A stretch of 64,000 nucleotides of DNA from Cohnella thailandensis (GCF_014212135.1 NZ_JACJVQ010000002.1:62001-126000), one strand, 5' to 3'; numbered from the stretch's first letter, positions 18,496-27,824 are shown. Numbers and translations: made by a program. Notes: generated from the sequence alone by a model not told the origin.

Positions 18496-19320
18496 GCGTT
18501 CCGGGAGTTGAAGCAATTCCGGAAGGGTAACCGGTTCGTAGCGATGCGTCCGAAGCCATAGAATGAGCTTGGGAAGGGCGTTGACCGTGCCGTATAGATT
18601 CTGTCCGGCTCCTCCTCCCGCGTGAAGCAGGATGATCGAGCCCGGCCGGACGGAACTCGTTACGTTCCGGTAGACGACCTGGGCGTTAAGCTGCCGCCAA
18701 TCCGAGGAATCCACGTCCCAGTTCACGACGGTATAGCCTTGGCTCTGAGCCCAGTTCAGCTGCGACATCCTGATCTCCCCGTAAGGCGGCCGGATCAGCC
18801 TCGGCGCGAAGCCCACCGAGCGAATCAGCGCGCTTTCGGTGGTTCGGATCTGCTTCTTCATCCCGACGATGCCCAGCTTGGAGAAGTCGGGATGGTCGAA
18901 CGAATGGTTGCCGATCGCATGTCCTTCGGCATGAATCCGCCGCACGAGCCCCGGCTGTTTAAGCGCCCGGCTTCCGACCACGAAGAAGGTTGCCTTGACG
19001 TTCTGTTGTTTGAGCACGTTTAAGATAAGAGGTGTATACCGGGAGTCCGGCACGTCGTCGAACGTAAGCGCCACCTGGCGGCGCGACGGCTTGGGAGCGG
19101 ACAGAACGAACGCTCCCTTGTATCGCCTCTGCATCTCAGCCCAATTCGCGCCGGAGGGTCTCTCGAATTGTCCGGCCTCTACCTCCGGCCCCGCAGGCGT
19201 TAGCCGGCGTTCCGCGTCCGCGAACGCAGTCCCCTGATTGCCCGTTGCCGCCCCGGACAGGAGCAGCAAGATCAGCGGCCCCGTCAAGCATCTTCTCCAC
19301 ATCCGTCGCAAAACCGCCAT
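18484..19320 (-). CDS. Polysaccharide deacetylase family protein
   Basis: A 278-residue exported NodB-homology (CE4) protein. A hydrophobic N-terminal segment ends near residue 34. The metal and catalytic motifs are TFDDVP (D88, D89), HSFDH (H139, H143), RPPYG (177-181), the DVDSSDW segment and LLHAGGG. The usual TFDDGP reads TFDDVP. The family removes acetyl groups from peptidoglycan or other wall glycans; the exact substrate is unknown. AGGAAAAGGGG precedes the ATG. It is convergent with the LysM-3D wall protein. Confidence 0.9.
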   Translation of the reverse strand: MAVLRRMWRRCLTGPLILLLLSGAATGNQGTAFADAERRLTPAGPEVEAGQFERPSGANWAEMQRRYKGAFVLSAPKPSRRQVALTFDDVPDSRYTPLILNVLKQQNVKATFFVVGSRALKQPGLVRRIHAEGHAIGNHSFDHPDFSKLGIVGMKKQIRTTESALIRSVGFAPRLIRPPYGEIRMSQLNWAQSQGYTVVNWDVDSSDWRQLNAQVVYRNVTSSVRPGSIILLHAGGGAGQNLYGTVNALPKLILWLRTHRYEPVTLPELLQLPERKND

Positions 19321-19389
19321 CCCCTTTTCCTGCCATTGCTCTTATCGTGAGCGAAGAGGAGGCTTCTCATTCAGAATTTCGCGTTTTTG

Positions 19390-20052
19390 TCAGGAGCCGA
19401 TCGCTTCCTGGAATTGCTCGATCGACTCGTTCGTTCCGATGACGACCATCACGTCGTTCTCCATCAGGACGTCTTCCGCGTTCGGGGCGATAATGATTCC
19501 CTTCGGCTTGTTGATCGCCACGATGCTGCAGCCGAACTTCCCACGCGGATTTACCGAAGAAAGCGACTTGCCGGTCAGGCAGCCCGGGACCGCTAGCTCC
19601 GCGATCGTATATTTCTTGGACAGCTCGATGTAATCGAGAAGATTCGGCGAGACGAGCTGGTGGGCAACCCGTATCCCCATGTCGCGTTCGGGATAGATGA
19701 CCCGGTCGACCCCGATCCTCTCCAGAACCCGGCCGTGCAGCTCGTTGACCGCCTTCGCGACGACTTTTTTGACGCCGAGCTCCTTCAGAAGAATGGTTGC
19801 CAGAATGCTCGCTTGAATATCGTCTCCTATGGCGACGACGCCGCAATCGAAGTTGCGCGCCCCGAGCGAACGCAGCACCTCTTCTTCCGTCGCGTCCGCG
19901 ACGACCGCATGGGTCAGAACCTTGTTCATCTCTTGCACGGTCTCTTCGTCCCGGTCGATGCCCAGAACTTCATAGCCAAGCTGAATGAGCTCCCTGCCGA
20001 TGCTGGAGCCGAATCTTCCTAACCCGATGATGACGAATTGATGCATCTTCAT
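19390..20052 (-). CDS. ktrA: Potassium uptake regulatory subunit KtrA
   Basis: The 220-residue cytoplasmic gating ring of the Ktr potassium uptake system. The RCK_N (TrkA-N) domain begins IIGLGRFGSSIG (residues 8-18), with GIDRDEETVQ binding the adenine nucleotide. The RCK_C domain covers about 140-220 (VPGCLTGKSL, DVMVVIGTNESIEQF). By family knowledge the RCK_C domain can bind c-di-AMP, giving a second level of control besides the riboswitch. It is the third gene of the operon, 18 bp after the second ktrB. Confidence 0.93.
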   Translation of the reverse strand: MKMHQFVIIGLGRFGSSIGRELIQLGYEVLGIDRDEETVQEMNKVLTHAVVADATEEEVLRSLGARNFDCGVVAIGDDIQASILATILLKELGVKKVVAKAVNELHGRVLERIGVDRVIYPERDMGIRVAHQLVSPNLLDYIELSKKYTIAELAVPGCLTGKSLSSVNPRGKFGCSIVAINKPKGIIIAPNAEDVLMENDVMVVIGTNESIEQFQEAIGS

Positions 20053-20070
20053 AATGAGATCACACTTCTC

Positions 20071-21414
20071 CTACCCGATGATAATCTTGCCTTCCGCGTA
20101 CCGGTACAGCGTCCGTCCCGGCTTAGGTCCGAACGCGTAACCCATCGATAGCGGTCCTACCCGTCCGATGAACATCATGACGATAATGATTATTTTGCCG
20201 ACAAGGGTCAGCTCCAGCGTAAGTCCCATCGATAAGCCGACGGTGCTGAAGGCCGAAGTGACCTCGAACAAAATCTCGAGAAAATGATGATCTTCCGTCG
20301 TAGACAGGATCATCGTTGCCACGAGGACCAAGGCAAGCGACAACAGGGTGACCGTCAATGCTTTATATACCCGTTCCTGCGCCAACCGATAGCGGAACAT
20401 CACGACGTCGTCCTTGCCCCTCATCATGGCGTACACGGCTCCGATCAGCGTGGCGAACGTCGTCGTCTTGATCCCGCCGCCCGTCGAACCCGGAGATGCG
20501 CCGATGAACATCAGCAGCACGAGGAAGAATTGGGTCGCCTGGCGAAGCGAAGCGAGGTCGAGCGAGTTGACCCCGGCCGTTCTCGGCGATACGGACTGCA
20601 GGAACGCTGACAGCAGCTTTTCCCCGAAGCTTAGAGGCTCCATCGTTCCCGCGTTCGTATACTCGAAGACGAGAATCACCAACGCTCCGAAGCCGATCAG
20701 GAAACCCGTCATGCTGAGAACGACCTTCGAATGAAGGGTCAGCCTGCGCGTGCGCTTCCAATCGATCAAGTCGGACAGCACGATAAAGCCGAGACCGCCG
20801 AGGATAATGAGCAGCATGGTTACGATGTTGACGAGAGGATCGCCGACGTAATCGGTCAGGCTTTTGTAATGCCCCATGATGTCGAAGCCCGCATTGTTGA
20901 AGAAGGAGATCGCATGGAAAATTCCGAAGTATATCGCGCGCCCCGGGCTCATATCAAATAGAAATCGGACAGACAGAAGGAGCGCCCCGATCAGCTGGAT
21001 GCTGAGGGCATATACAATAACCCGTCTCACCAGCCGAACGATCCCTTCCATGCTCGACTGGTTCAGCGCTTCCTGCAGAATGAGCCTTTCCTTCAGGGAG
21101 ATTTTGCGCTTTAGGAAAAAGGCGAACAGCGTCGCCATCGTCATGAAGCCGAGACCGCCGATCTGAATGAGCGCCAGAATGACGATTTGCCCGAAGGTCG
21201 TCCAGTGCGTCCCCGTATCGAGCGTAACCAGCCCGGTGACGCAGGTTGCGGACGTCGCCGTAAAAAGGGCGTCGATCCAGCTCGTCGTCTCCTCGGCGGC
21301 CGTAGCCGCAGGCAGCTTAAGCAGAATCGTTCCCGCCAGGATAATGCAGGCGAAGCCGATCAACAGAAGCCGGGGAGGAGAGCGGAATACCCATTTGAAT
21401 CCTTTAGAGATCAT
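20071..21414 (-). CDS. ktrB: Potassium channel-like transporter KtrB, second copy
   Basis: The 447-residue membrane subunit of Ktr. It has four repeated M1-P-M2 units, with pore loops around SATCVTGLVTLDTGT, NNAGFDIMG, SPRTAGVNS and SAFSTVGLSMG, plus the GASPGSTGGGIKTTTF segment of the gating loop. It is plainly related to its upstream neighbour along its whole length and ends with the same AEGKIIIG. AAGGAG lies 9 bases before the ATG. It lies between the first ktrB and ktrA. Confidence 0.93.
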   Translation of the reverse strand: MISKGFKWVFRSPPRLLLIGFACIILAGTILLKLPAATAAEETTSWIDALFTATSATCVTGLVTLDTGTHWTTFGQIVILALIQIGGLGFMTMATLFAFFLKRKISLKERLILQEALNQSSMEGIVRLVRRVIVYALSIQLIGALLLSVRFLFDMSPGRAIYFGIFHAISFFNNAGFDIMGHYKSLTDYVGDPLVNIVTMLLIILGGLGFIVLSDLIDWKRTRRLTLHSKVVLSMTGFLIGFGALVILVFEYTNAGTMEPLSFGEKLLSAFLQSVSPRTAGVNSLDLASLRQATQFFLVLLMFIGASPGSTGGGIKTTTFATLIGAVYAMMRGKDDVVMFRYRLAQERVYKALTVTLLSLALVLVATMILSTTEDHHFLEILFEVTSAFSTVGLSMGLTLELTLVGKIIIIVMMFIGRVGPLSMGYAFGPKPGRTLYRYAEGKIIIG

Positions 21415-21432
21415 CTTGCTTCGCTCCTTCGG

Positions 21433-22776
21433 TTATCCGATGATGATTTTGCCTTCCGCATGGCGGTACAGGGTCTTTCCTTTGCGAGGACCGACCGCAT
21501 AGAACAAGGTGAACGGCCCCAGCCGTCCCATGAACATCAAGACGATAACGATGAATTTGCCGATGTCCGTAAGCTCCGGGGTCAATCCGGCGGAGAGGCC
21601 GACTGTGGCGAACGCCGAAGTCGCTTCGAACAGGACGACCATGAAGGAGTGGCTCTCCGTCACGGAAAGAAGCATCGTTCCGACGACGACGATGATGAAC
21701 GAGAAGAGCGTCACCGTGATCGCCTTGTAAACGCGGTCCGGTTCGATCCGGTGACGAAGCAGGACCACGTCCTTCCGTCCGCGGAACACCGCCAGCACCG
21801 CGACGATCAGCACCGCGAAGGTCGTCGTCTTGATCCCGCCGCCGGTCGAGCCCGGGGACACGCCGATGAACATCAGGATGACGAGCAGGAACTGCGTGGC
21901 CTGCCTTAACGAGGCGACGTCGATCGTGCTGATCCCGGCCGAACGCGGCGTCATGGAATGAAGAAGCGACGCCATGATTTTATCCGCCATATTCAGCGGT
22001 CCGAACGTCTTCTGGTTCGTGTATTCGAATAACAGAATGACGACCGCGCCGCCGATAAACAGCAGCAGGGTGGTATAAATCGCTACTTTGGAATGCAAGC
22101 TCAGCCGCCGGTTGCGCCTGTACTCGACCAGATCGGCCAACACGACGAAGCCTAGCCCGCCAAGGATGATCAGCACGATCGATAGAAGGTTGACGAAGGG
22201 ATCCGATATGTAATTGGCCATGCTCCGGTAGTCGCCGAATAAATCGAAGCCCGCATTGTTGAAGATGGAGACGCCATGGAAAATCCCGAAATATATCGCT
22301 TTGCCCGGGGGCATATCCAGCATGAAACGCAGGGTGAACAGGAGAGAGCCCGCAAGCTCGATCGTGAGTGCATAATAAATAACTCGAAGAACGAGCTTGA
22401 TGATGCCCTCCAGATTGTTCTGATTGAGCGATTCCTGAAGAATCAGCCGCTCCTTCAAAGAGACTTTGCGCCGCAGGAAGATGGCGAACAGCGTCCCCAT
22501 CGTCATGAACCCCAGACCGCCGATCTGCACCAACGCCAGAATGACCCAGTGCCCGAAGGTCGAGAAGGACGTCCCCGTATCGAGGACGACGAGTCCGGTG
22601 ACGCATGTGGCGGATGCGGAAGTAAACAGGGCGTCGACCCAGTCGATGCTCTGCCCTTCCCGCAGCGAGACGGGGAGCTTCAGCAGTACGGTGCCGATGA
22701 GAATAATGACGATAAACCCGATCGTAAGCGCTCGCGGCGGGGACGACACGAACCATCCCCTTACCTTTTTGAACAA
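21433..22776 (-). CDS. ktrB: Potassium channel-like transporter KtrB, first copy
   Basis: The first gene of the ktr operon, also 447 residues. It contains the four selectivity-filter loops (SATCVTGLVVLDTGT, NNAGFDLFG, TPRSAGIST, SAFATVGLSAG) and the GVSPGSTGGGIKTTTF loop. Start: a TTG, five bases after GAGGTGG, gives MFKKVRGWFVSSPPR, which aligns with the start of the second copy. A longer reading would begin inside the riboswitch terminator and is not used. The two copies probably arose by duplication; they could form mixed dimers or differ in affinity. Confidence 0.93.
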   Translation of the reverse strand: MFKKVRGWFVSSPPRALTIGFIVIILIGTVLLKLPVSLREGQSIDWVDALFTSASATCVTGLVVLDTGTSFSTFGHWVILALVQIGGLGFMTMGTLFAIFLRRKVSLKERLILQESLNQNNLEGIIKLVLRVIYYALTIELAGSLLFTLRFMLDMPPGKAIYFGIFHGVSIFNNAGFDLFGDYRSMANYISDPFVNLLSIVLIILGGLGFVVLADLVEYRRNRRLSLHSKVAIYTTLLLFIGGAVVILLFEYTNQKTFGPLNMADKIMASLLHSMTPRSAGISTIDVASLRQATQFLLVILMFIGVSPGSTGGGIKTTTFAVLIVAVLAVFRGRKDVVLLRHRIEPDRVYKAITVTLFSFIIVVVGTMLLSVTESHSFMVVLFEATSAFATVGLSAGLTPELTDIGKFIVIVLMFMGRLGPFTLFYAVGPRKGKTLYRHAEGKIIIG

Positions 22777-22835
22777 TCCTGCCACCTCGATTATGCTTGA
22801 TAGCGTATTGCCTTTAATCTCCCCGCAAGGGAGAA

Positions 22836-22870
22836 GAACAAAACAAAAAGCACTGGAGCCCCAGTGCTTA
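22836..22870 (-). terminator. Riboswitch-controlled terminator before ktrB
   Basis: On the minus strand AAGCACTGGGG and CCAGTGCTT form a tight hairpin followed by TTTTTGTTTTG. It lies 23 bp downstream of the c-di-AMP aptamer and 60 bp before the ktrB start, so it is the expression platform. Confidence 0.88.
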
Positions 22871-22892
22871 GACAAGAGTCCTGTTCCAGTAA

Positions 22893-23041
22893 CAGCCTAC
22901 GAGGTTAGCTGACGGGTTCGGGCCTGAAACAGTGAGCCCTATCCGAAGCGCCTGTCGCGTTCGGAATTCACCCCGGGTGCCGCGCGCTCGGAAGCGGCGC
23001 GTGCGGATTGGTTCCCCCGTTTTCTTGCGGAAATTCGGCTG
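22893..23041 (-). ncRNA. c-di-AMP riboswitch (ydaO/yuaA type) before ktrB-ktrB-ktrA
   Basis: Minus-strand blocks occur in order: ACGGGGGAACC, CCGGGGTGAATTCCG, GATAGGGCTCACTG and GCCCGAACCCGTCAGCTAACC, then TCGTAGGCTG. CAGCC (23037-23041) pairs with GGCTG (22893-22897) to close the aptamer. With the terminator downstream this is an OFF switch: high c-di-AMP should stop transcription of potassium uptake genes, as established for this riboswitch class. Confidence 0.93.
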
Positions 23042-23093
23042 GGTTGTATGATGATAAGAGAGCTGTTGCTTATTGGCATTGTCGCCTCAACGC

Positions 23094-23123
23094 ATTATAG
23101 TCTGCTCCGCTTCGTTGGAACAA
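23094..23123 (-). promoter_or_regulatory. Promoter of the ktr operon
   Basis: Minus-strand TTGTTC and a perfect TATAAT are separated by 18 bp. The transcript would start near 23087, about 45 bases before the riboswitch. Confidence 0.7.
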
Positions 23124-23323
23124 GCCCGATATTAGGCAAATTTAGCTCTCATCCGCTTTATTGAGCGATTATTATGGCATAAACATGGAGGATGACGGTG
23201 ATTCTTCGGTTTTCTCTCGTTCATGCATTCATTTAGGCCGATTAACCATGATAACAGTAGAAAAAGGGGCATGCGCCCCTTGTGTATGCGTTTACTTGAC
23301 CGGTAAACGGAACGGAGTGATGA

Positions 23324-24982
23324 TTGTTGTTCTCGAAACGTTGGATATGGGCTTCGATTATTGGACTGTTTGCGTTCCTCTGGGTTCAGGTTGGCCCCGG
23401 TATTCATACTGTTCTCACCGAGGATGGGCTTGACGTTCTTACGCGGGCCGAGGCGGAGTCGGCCGCGATGAGTCTCGCGGCGGAGCATTGGGGGATCGCT
23501 CGGGAGGACGTCGGCGAAGTGCGTCTGTCGCACGTGAGCGACAACGACGCCGTCGCTTATCTGGCGCGGTCGAAGCTCTCCAAGTCCTACGAGGATACCT
23601 GGGACGAACGCTTCCCGAACGACGTGTACCGGGCGGATCTAAGGCTGGCGGAGGATCGTTGGCTTCGCCTCTCGCTCCATATGCTGAGCGGACGCCTCGT
23701 CGGCTGGACCTGGTACGGGGGCGGCGGAGAAGGCCCTTCCGGCGGAACGGGTGCGGTTTCCGTCACGGAACAAAGGATAACCAACAAGGAATTGCTCGAC
23801 TATTTGAAGCAATGGGGTTACGAGCCGGCCGATTGGGAGCCGACCGGAACGGCGACGGGGAACGGGGATTACGTGTTCCAGTCGCGGAAAGCCCCGATCG
23901 GGGAAGCCCGGCTGCAATTGCTCGTGAAGCCCGGCGAGTCGATCGCGTACCGGCTTCAACTGCCGGAATCGTTCACCGCCTATCTGGCGGGGCAAGAGGA
24001 ACGAGCCTCTTCGTTGTCTATGGTGGGCTACCTCCTGCCGCAAATCGTCCTGTTCGTGCTTGCGATCGCGTATGCCGCCCAATACCGCAAGCACACTTCC
24101 CTGAGGCGAGGCTGGTTCCTGGCGCTTGTCTACTTCGGCTTGTACGCTTGCTTTACCATGAACATGATCGCCGGTTTTCGCTCGCGAACGAGCAGCTTCC
24201 AGCCCCCTTCCACGGATGGAACCGTGGAGGCGCTGCTGATCGTCAATGCGATCATCCTGGCGTTGACTGCCGTTCTTACGTCCCTCTCCGCGGTCGCCGG
24301 CGACGGCTTATGGAAATCGATGGGCTACAATTTATGGCCTTCCTGGCGAGAGAGCGGCTTCGGAGCCAAGGTTCTGCGCAGCATGAAGCAAGGCTACGGA
24401 CTCGGCTTGATCATCTTGGGCGCCCAATCGGTCATCTTCCTGGGGCTGGACGGTTTGCTCGGATCGTTCACCGGCTCGGACGCGTCCCAGTCGACGTACA
24501 ACATGACCTACCCGTGGCTTCTCCCCGTGCTGGCCTGGTGCGCGGGAATCTCGGAGGAGCTGATCTACCGTTTCTTCGGCATCGCCCTGTTCCGATGGTG
24601 GCTGATTTCGATCGCCCGGACCCTGACCCGCCGGGAGCCGAGCGGCCGAACGAAGGCGATCCTCACCTTCGTCGCCATGCTGCCCCCTTCGCTGTTCTGG
24701 GGCTTCGGGCATGTCGGCTATCCGATCTATCCGGTCCAATCGCGCGTCATCGAACTCGCGATCATCGGCGTCCTGATCGGATGGTTCCTGCTCCGCTTCG
24801 GCCTCATGGCCGTCATCTTCGCCCACGTTACGCTCGACGCCATCCTCATGAGCGTGCAGCTGATCTTCGACGGCCTGCCGTACGATCCCGTCAGCGGCCT
24901 CGTCAGCATGGCGATGCCCGCCCTTGTCGGCGTCGCGATCTGGCGGCTGCACGGCGTTTTCTCGCGTCGGCGGGCGAATTAG
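23324..24982 (+). CDS. CPBP-family intramembrane metalloprotease with large N-terminal extension
   Basis: A 552-residue membrane protein. After a first membrane segment, residues 30-225 are an extracytoplasmic region without a recognised domain. Membrane segments fill about 232-550. The CPBP (Rce1-like) motifs are E411-E412-xxx-R416 (SEELIYRFFG), H463 (GFGHVGY) and H501 (FAHVTLDAI). The long extension is unusual, since CPBP proteins are often 200-300 residues. The start is TTG after ACGGAG. It has its own terminator. GTTTAC and GTAAAC at 23290-23308 form an inverted repeat that could be an operator. Confidence 0.87.
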   Translation: MLFSKRWIWASIIGLFAFLWVQVGPGIHTVLTEDGLDVLTRAEAESAAMSLAAEHWGIAREDVGEVRLSHVSDNDAVAYLARSKLSKSYEDTWDERFPNDVYRADLRLAEDRWLRLSLHMLSGRLVGWTWYGGGGEGPSGGTGAVSVTEQRITNKELLDYLKQWGYEPADWEPTGTATGNGDYVFQSRKAPIGEARLQLLVKPGESIAYRLQLPESFTAYLAGQEERASSLSMVGYLLPQIVLFVLAIAYAAQYRKHTSLRRGWFLALVYFGLYACFTMNMIAGFRSRTSSFQPPSTDGTVEALLIVNAIILALTAVLTSLSAVAGDGLWKSMGYNLWPSWRESGFGAKVLRSMKQGYGLGLIILGAQSVIFLGLDGLLGSFTGSDASQSTYNMTYPWLLPVLAWCAGISEELIYRFFGIALFRWWLISIARTLTRREPSGRTKAILTFVAMLPPSLFWGFGHVGYPIYPVQSRVIELAIIGVLIGWFLLRFGLMAVIFAHVTLDAILMSVQLIFDGLPYDPVSGLVSMAMPALVGVAIWRLHGVFSRRRAN

Positions 24983-25015
24983 AACCGCGGCTTGACGCGA
25001 CGTTATTGTCGCCAT

Positions 25016-25052
25016 ACGGCCGAGCATGCCTCACGGCTTGCTCGGCCGTTTG
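25016..25052 (+). terminator. Terminator of the CPBP gene
   Basis: ACGGCCGAGC (25016-25025) pairs with GCTCGGCCGT (25040-25049), followed by TTTGATG. Confidence 0.75.
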
Positions 25053-25118
25053 ATGTTCGAGGCCTTCTCTCAACCTCCAACTTTTCTATCAATATCGGAT
25101 ATGACTCTGCTCTCTCCC

Positions 25119-25423
25119 AAAGTGTGTAGTCTGGATGCCTTCTTTAGACTTTGTCGCCTCATCCCCTTCAATGTGCGTAGTTTGGATGCCTTCTTTAGAC
25201 TTTGGCACCTCTTCTCCTTCAATGTGCGTAGTTTGGATGCCTTCTTTTGCCTCCTGCACCTCTTCTCCTTCAATGTGCGTAGTTTGGATGCCTTCTTTTG
25301 ATTCCTGGACCTCTTCTCCTTCAATGTGCGTAGTTTGGATGCCTTCTTTTGCCTTCGGCGCCCGCTTCCCTCCGATGTCGTAGTCCAGCAGCTTTCTTTA
25401 GCTTTCTACCACGCGCTTTCACA
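25119..25423. repeat. Tandem array 1: 51-bp units, five clear and one degenerate copy
   Basis: Units begin at 25119, 25170, 25221, 25272 and 25323, exactly 51 bp apart; a worn sixth begins near 25374. The core is AATGTGCGTAGTTTGGATGC followed by CTTCTTTTGCCTCCTGCACC and TCTTCTCCTTC. With no spacers it is not a CRISPR. Both strands stay open: the minus strand reads as 17-residue units (KLRTLKEKRCRRQKKAS) and the plus strand as FNVRSLDAFFRLWHLFS. On the minus strand most units carry AAGGAGAAGAGGT, which resembles a Shine-Dalgarno site. It fills the space between the convergent CPBP gene and uvrC. From 25424 to 25540 I see nothing further. Confidence 0.9.
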
Positions 25424-25540
25424 AGTTCGTTCCCTTGCTTATCACAAGCTCTCTATCCCGTACTTCCGCCGACTTGCTGCACCCCACATCCCACAAACTT
25501 GCTCCCGACTCTGAGCTTCAGCCCATTTGTTGCGCTCCAA

Positions 25541-25571
25541 CAAAAAAACTCCCGAGGCGCCTCCAAGGGAG
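25541..25571 (-). terminator. Terminator of uvrC
   Basis: On the minus strand CTCCC and GGGAG bracket a GC-rich loop and are followed by seven T residues, 34 bp after the uvrC stop. Confidence 0.8.
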
Positions 25572-25604
25572 ACGTTCGAGAGCATCATCAAGTATATCAA
25601 CCTC

Positions 25605-27659
25605 TTATTCCTGACCGGCGGCCGGCTCCCCTTCCCCTTCGTTCAACGACTCCAGGATGCGCCGGGCGAGCGATTCGCCGATCGAGACGGCGCGGAAGTC
25701 CTCTACGCTCGCTTCGCGGATCGCCTTGAGCGAGCCGAAGTGCTTGAGAAGCTGCTTGCGGCGCTTCTCGCCGATGCCCGGAATCGCGTCGAGCTTCGAC
25801 GCGATCATCGATTTCGCGCGCTTCTCGCGGTGGAAGGTGATCGCGAAGCGATGCACCTCGTCCTGGATCCGCTGCAGCAGGTAGAACTCCTGGCTGTCGC
25901 GCGGCAGCGGGATCTCCTCCGGCGGGTCGCCGACGAGCAGCTGCGAGGTGCGGTGTTTCTCGTCCTTCGCGAGGCCGCAAACCGGAATGTCGAGCCCCAG
26001 CTCGTTCTCGAGCACGTCGATCGCCGAAGCGATTTGGCCTTTGCCGCCGTCGATGACGATCAAATCCGGCATCGGCAAGCCTTCCTTCAGCACCCGCTCG
26101 TACCGGCGGCGAACGACCTCCCGCATCGTCTCGTAGTCGTCGGGCCCCTGGACGGTACGGATGTTGTACTTCCGGTATTCCTTCCGGTCCGGCTTGCCGT
26201 CCGTAAACACGACCATCGCCGATACCGGGTTGGAGCCTTGAATGTTCGAGTTGTCGAACGCTTCGATCCGGCGGGCGGACGGAATGCCGATGTACTGGGC
26301 CAGTCCCTCAGCCGCTCCGACGCTGCGTTCCTGATCCCGCTCGATCAAGCGGAATTTCTCTTCGAGCGCGACCTTGGCGTTGCCGCACGCCATCGTCACG
26401 AGCTTGCGCTTCGTTCCGCGCTTGGGCACGTGGACCTTGATGTTCAGCCAGGAGCGCAGGGATTGGGCGAAGTCCGCGCTCTCTTCGTCGTCCTCATGCT
26501 CCCCGGAAGACAGGCCGTCCCCATCGCTTCCGGCGTCGAACTCGGCCCCTAAGCCGCTTTCGCCTTCCAAGCCTTCCCCCGCTTCCGAACCTTCCGCGTC
26601 GTCCTCCTCCGCCCCTTCCTCGCGTGCGACCTTCGCCGCGGCGAGATCCGATGTCGCGTTCGCCTTCGCATCCGCGGCGGCCGGAGCGTCCGGCAGAAGC
26701 ATCTCGCGGGGCAGAGCGGGATTGTCGCTGTAATACTGCGCCACGTAAGTGAGGAAGTCCTCGTGGGCTTCTCCGTAGAACGGGAACATCGACACGTGCC
26801 TTTGGATCATTTTCCCCTGGCGCATATAGAGAATCTGCACGCACATCCAGCCCTTGTCGACCGCATAGCCGAACACGTCGCGGTCCATCGTGTCGTGCAT
26901 CGTGATCGTCTGTTTCTCCATCGTAGCTTCGATCGCCGCGATCTGGTCCCTGTACTCCCGCGCCCGCTCGAATTCGAGCTCCTCGGCCGCCGCTTCCATT
27001 TTCCGCTGGAGCTCCTTCTTGATCTCGCCGTGGCCGCCGTTGAGGAACTTCGCCATCTCGCCGACCATCCGCTCGTACTCCGGCTTCTCGACGGGATATT
27101 CGCAGGGCGCGAGGCACTGGCCGAGATGATAATAGAGGCAAACCTTGTCCGGCAGCTTCTTGCACTTGCGCAGCGGGTACAGCCGGTCGAGAAGCTTCTT
27201 CGTCTGTTGGGCCGCGAACGCGTTCGGATATGGACCGAAGTACTTCGCCTTATCCTTCACGACGCGCCGGGTAACCTCCAGCCGCGGATGCTGCTCGTTG
27301 GTGATTTTCAAATACGGGAACGACTTATCGTCCTTAAGCAGTACGTTATAACGGGGAAAATGCTGCTTGATCAGATTGCATTCCAGAATGAGTGCTTCCA
27401 TATTGCTTGCGGTGACGATGTATTCGAAATCGCGGATCTCCGCGACGAGACGTTGGGTCTTCGCATTGTGGCTGCCCGTGAAGTAGGACCGGACCCGGTT
27501 CTTGAGCACCTTCGCCTTGCCGACGTAGATGATGGTCCCTTCGCCGTTCTTCATGAGATAGCAGCCCGGCCGTTCGGGCAGAAGGGCCAGCTTGTTGCGT
27601 ATGTTCTCTGCGGCCTGCTCCGCGCTGACGGGAGCCGCAGCCGGCTTCGATGTCTCCAT
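25605..27659 (-). CDS. uvrC: Excinuclease ABC subunit C
   Basis: The nuclease subunit of nucleotide excision repair, 684 residues (usually about 600). The GIY-YIG domain is at about 28-110 ([20 protein letters not shown]). A Cys cluster at about 166-186 (C166, C174, C182, C186) follows, then a UVR segment at about 215-250. The RNase H-like domain starts near 405, with FDNSNIQG and [11 protein letters not shown]. The helix-hairpin-helix tail is [18 protein letters not shown]. Residues 324-399 are an acidic Glu/Asp/Gly/Ala/Ser-rich insertion absent from the usual protein. The start METSKP follows AAGGAGG by 8 bases; an earlier ATG overlaps that site. Confidence 0.96.
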   Translation of the reverse strand: METSKPAAAPVSAEQAAENIRNKLALLPERPGCYLMKNGEGTIIYVGKAKVLKNRVRSYFTGSHNAKTQRLVAEIRDFEYIVTASNMEALILECNLIKQHFPRYNVLLKDDKSFPYLKITNEQHPRLEVTRRVVKDKAKYFGPYPNAFAAQQTKKLLDRLYPLRKCKKLPDKVCLYYHLGQCLAPCEYPVEKPEYERMVGEMAKFLNGGHGEIKKELQRKMEAAAEELEFERAREYRDQIAAIEATMEKQTITMHDTMDRDVFGYAVDKGWMCVQILYMRQGKMIQRHVSMFPFYGEAHEDFLTYVAQYYSDNPALPREMLLPDAPAAADAKANATSDLAAAKVAREEGAEEDDAEGSEAGEGLEGESGLGAEFDAGSDGDGLSSGEHEDDEESADFAQSLRSWLNIKVHVPKRGTKRKLVTMACGNAKVALEEKFRLIERDQERSVGAAEGLAQYIGIPSARRIEAFDNSNIQGSNPVSAMVVFTDGKPDRKEYRKYNIRTVQGPDDYETMREVVRRRYERVLKEGLPMPDLIVIDGGKGQIASAIDVLENELGLDIPVCGLAKDEKHRTSQLLVGDPPEEIPLPRDSQEFYLLQRIQDEVHRFAITFHREKRAKSMIASKLDAIPGIGEKRRKQLLKHFGSLKAIREASVEDFRAVSIGESLARRILESLNEGEGEPAAGQE

Positions 27660-27794
27660 CCCGGAGACCTCCTTGTGCATTAAGATGAGCGGCGGTTAGC
27701 CGCGCTAGCTTCTATTGTAGCACAGCCGGAAGGGGAATGGGTGTTCCTATCGCGAGAAAATGCGCTGCGCTTCCACAACTTGTTAACTCCATGC

Positions 27795-27824
27795 TTTACA
27801 AGGAAAAGAGAAGTTGGTTATACT
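27795..27824 (+). promoter_or_regulatory. Promoter of the yqzM-like gene
   Basis: TTTACA and TATACT spaced by 18 bp, 31 bp before the ATG. Confidence 0.6.

Noticed and set aside
22777..22875. Longer ktrB start at 22875
   Set aside because: It begins inside the riboswitch terminator. The TTG at 22776 has GAGGTGG before it and aligns with the second ktrB.
23290..23308. TTGACC near the CPBP start as a promoter -35
   Set aside because: It is too close to the TTG start codon to leave room for a -10 and leader.
25119..25423. The 51-bp tandem units as a CRISPR array
   Set aside because: Units are directly adjacent, with no unique spacers, no cas genes nearby, and the repeat itself fills the whole period.
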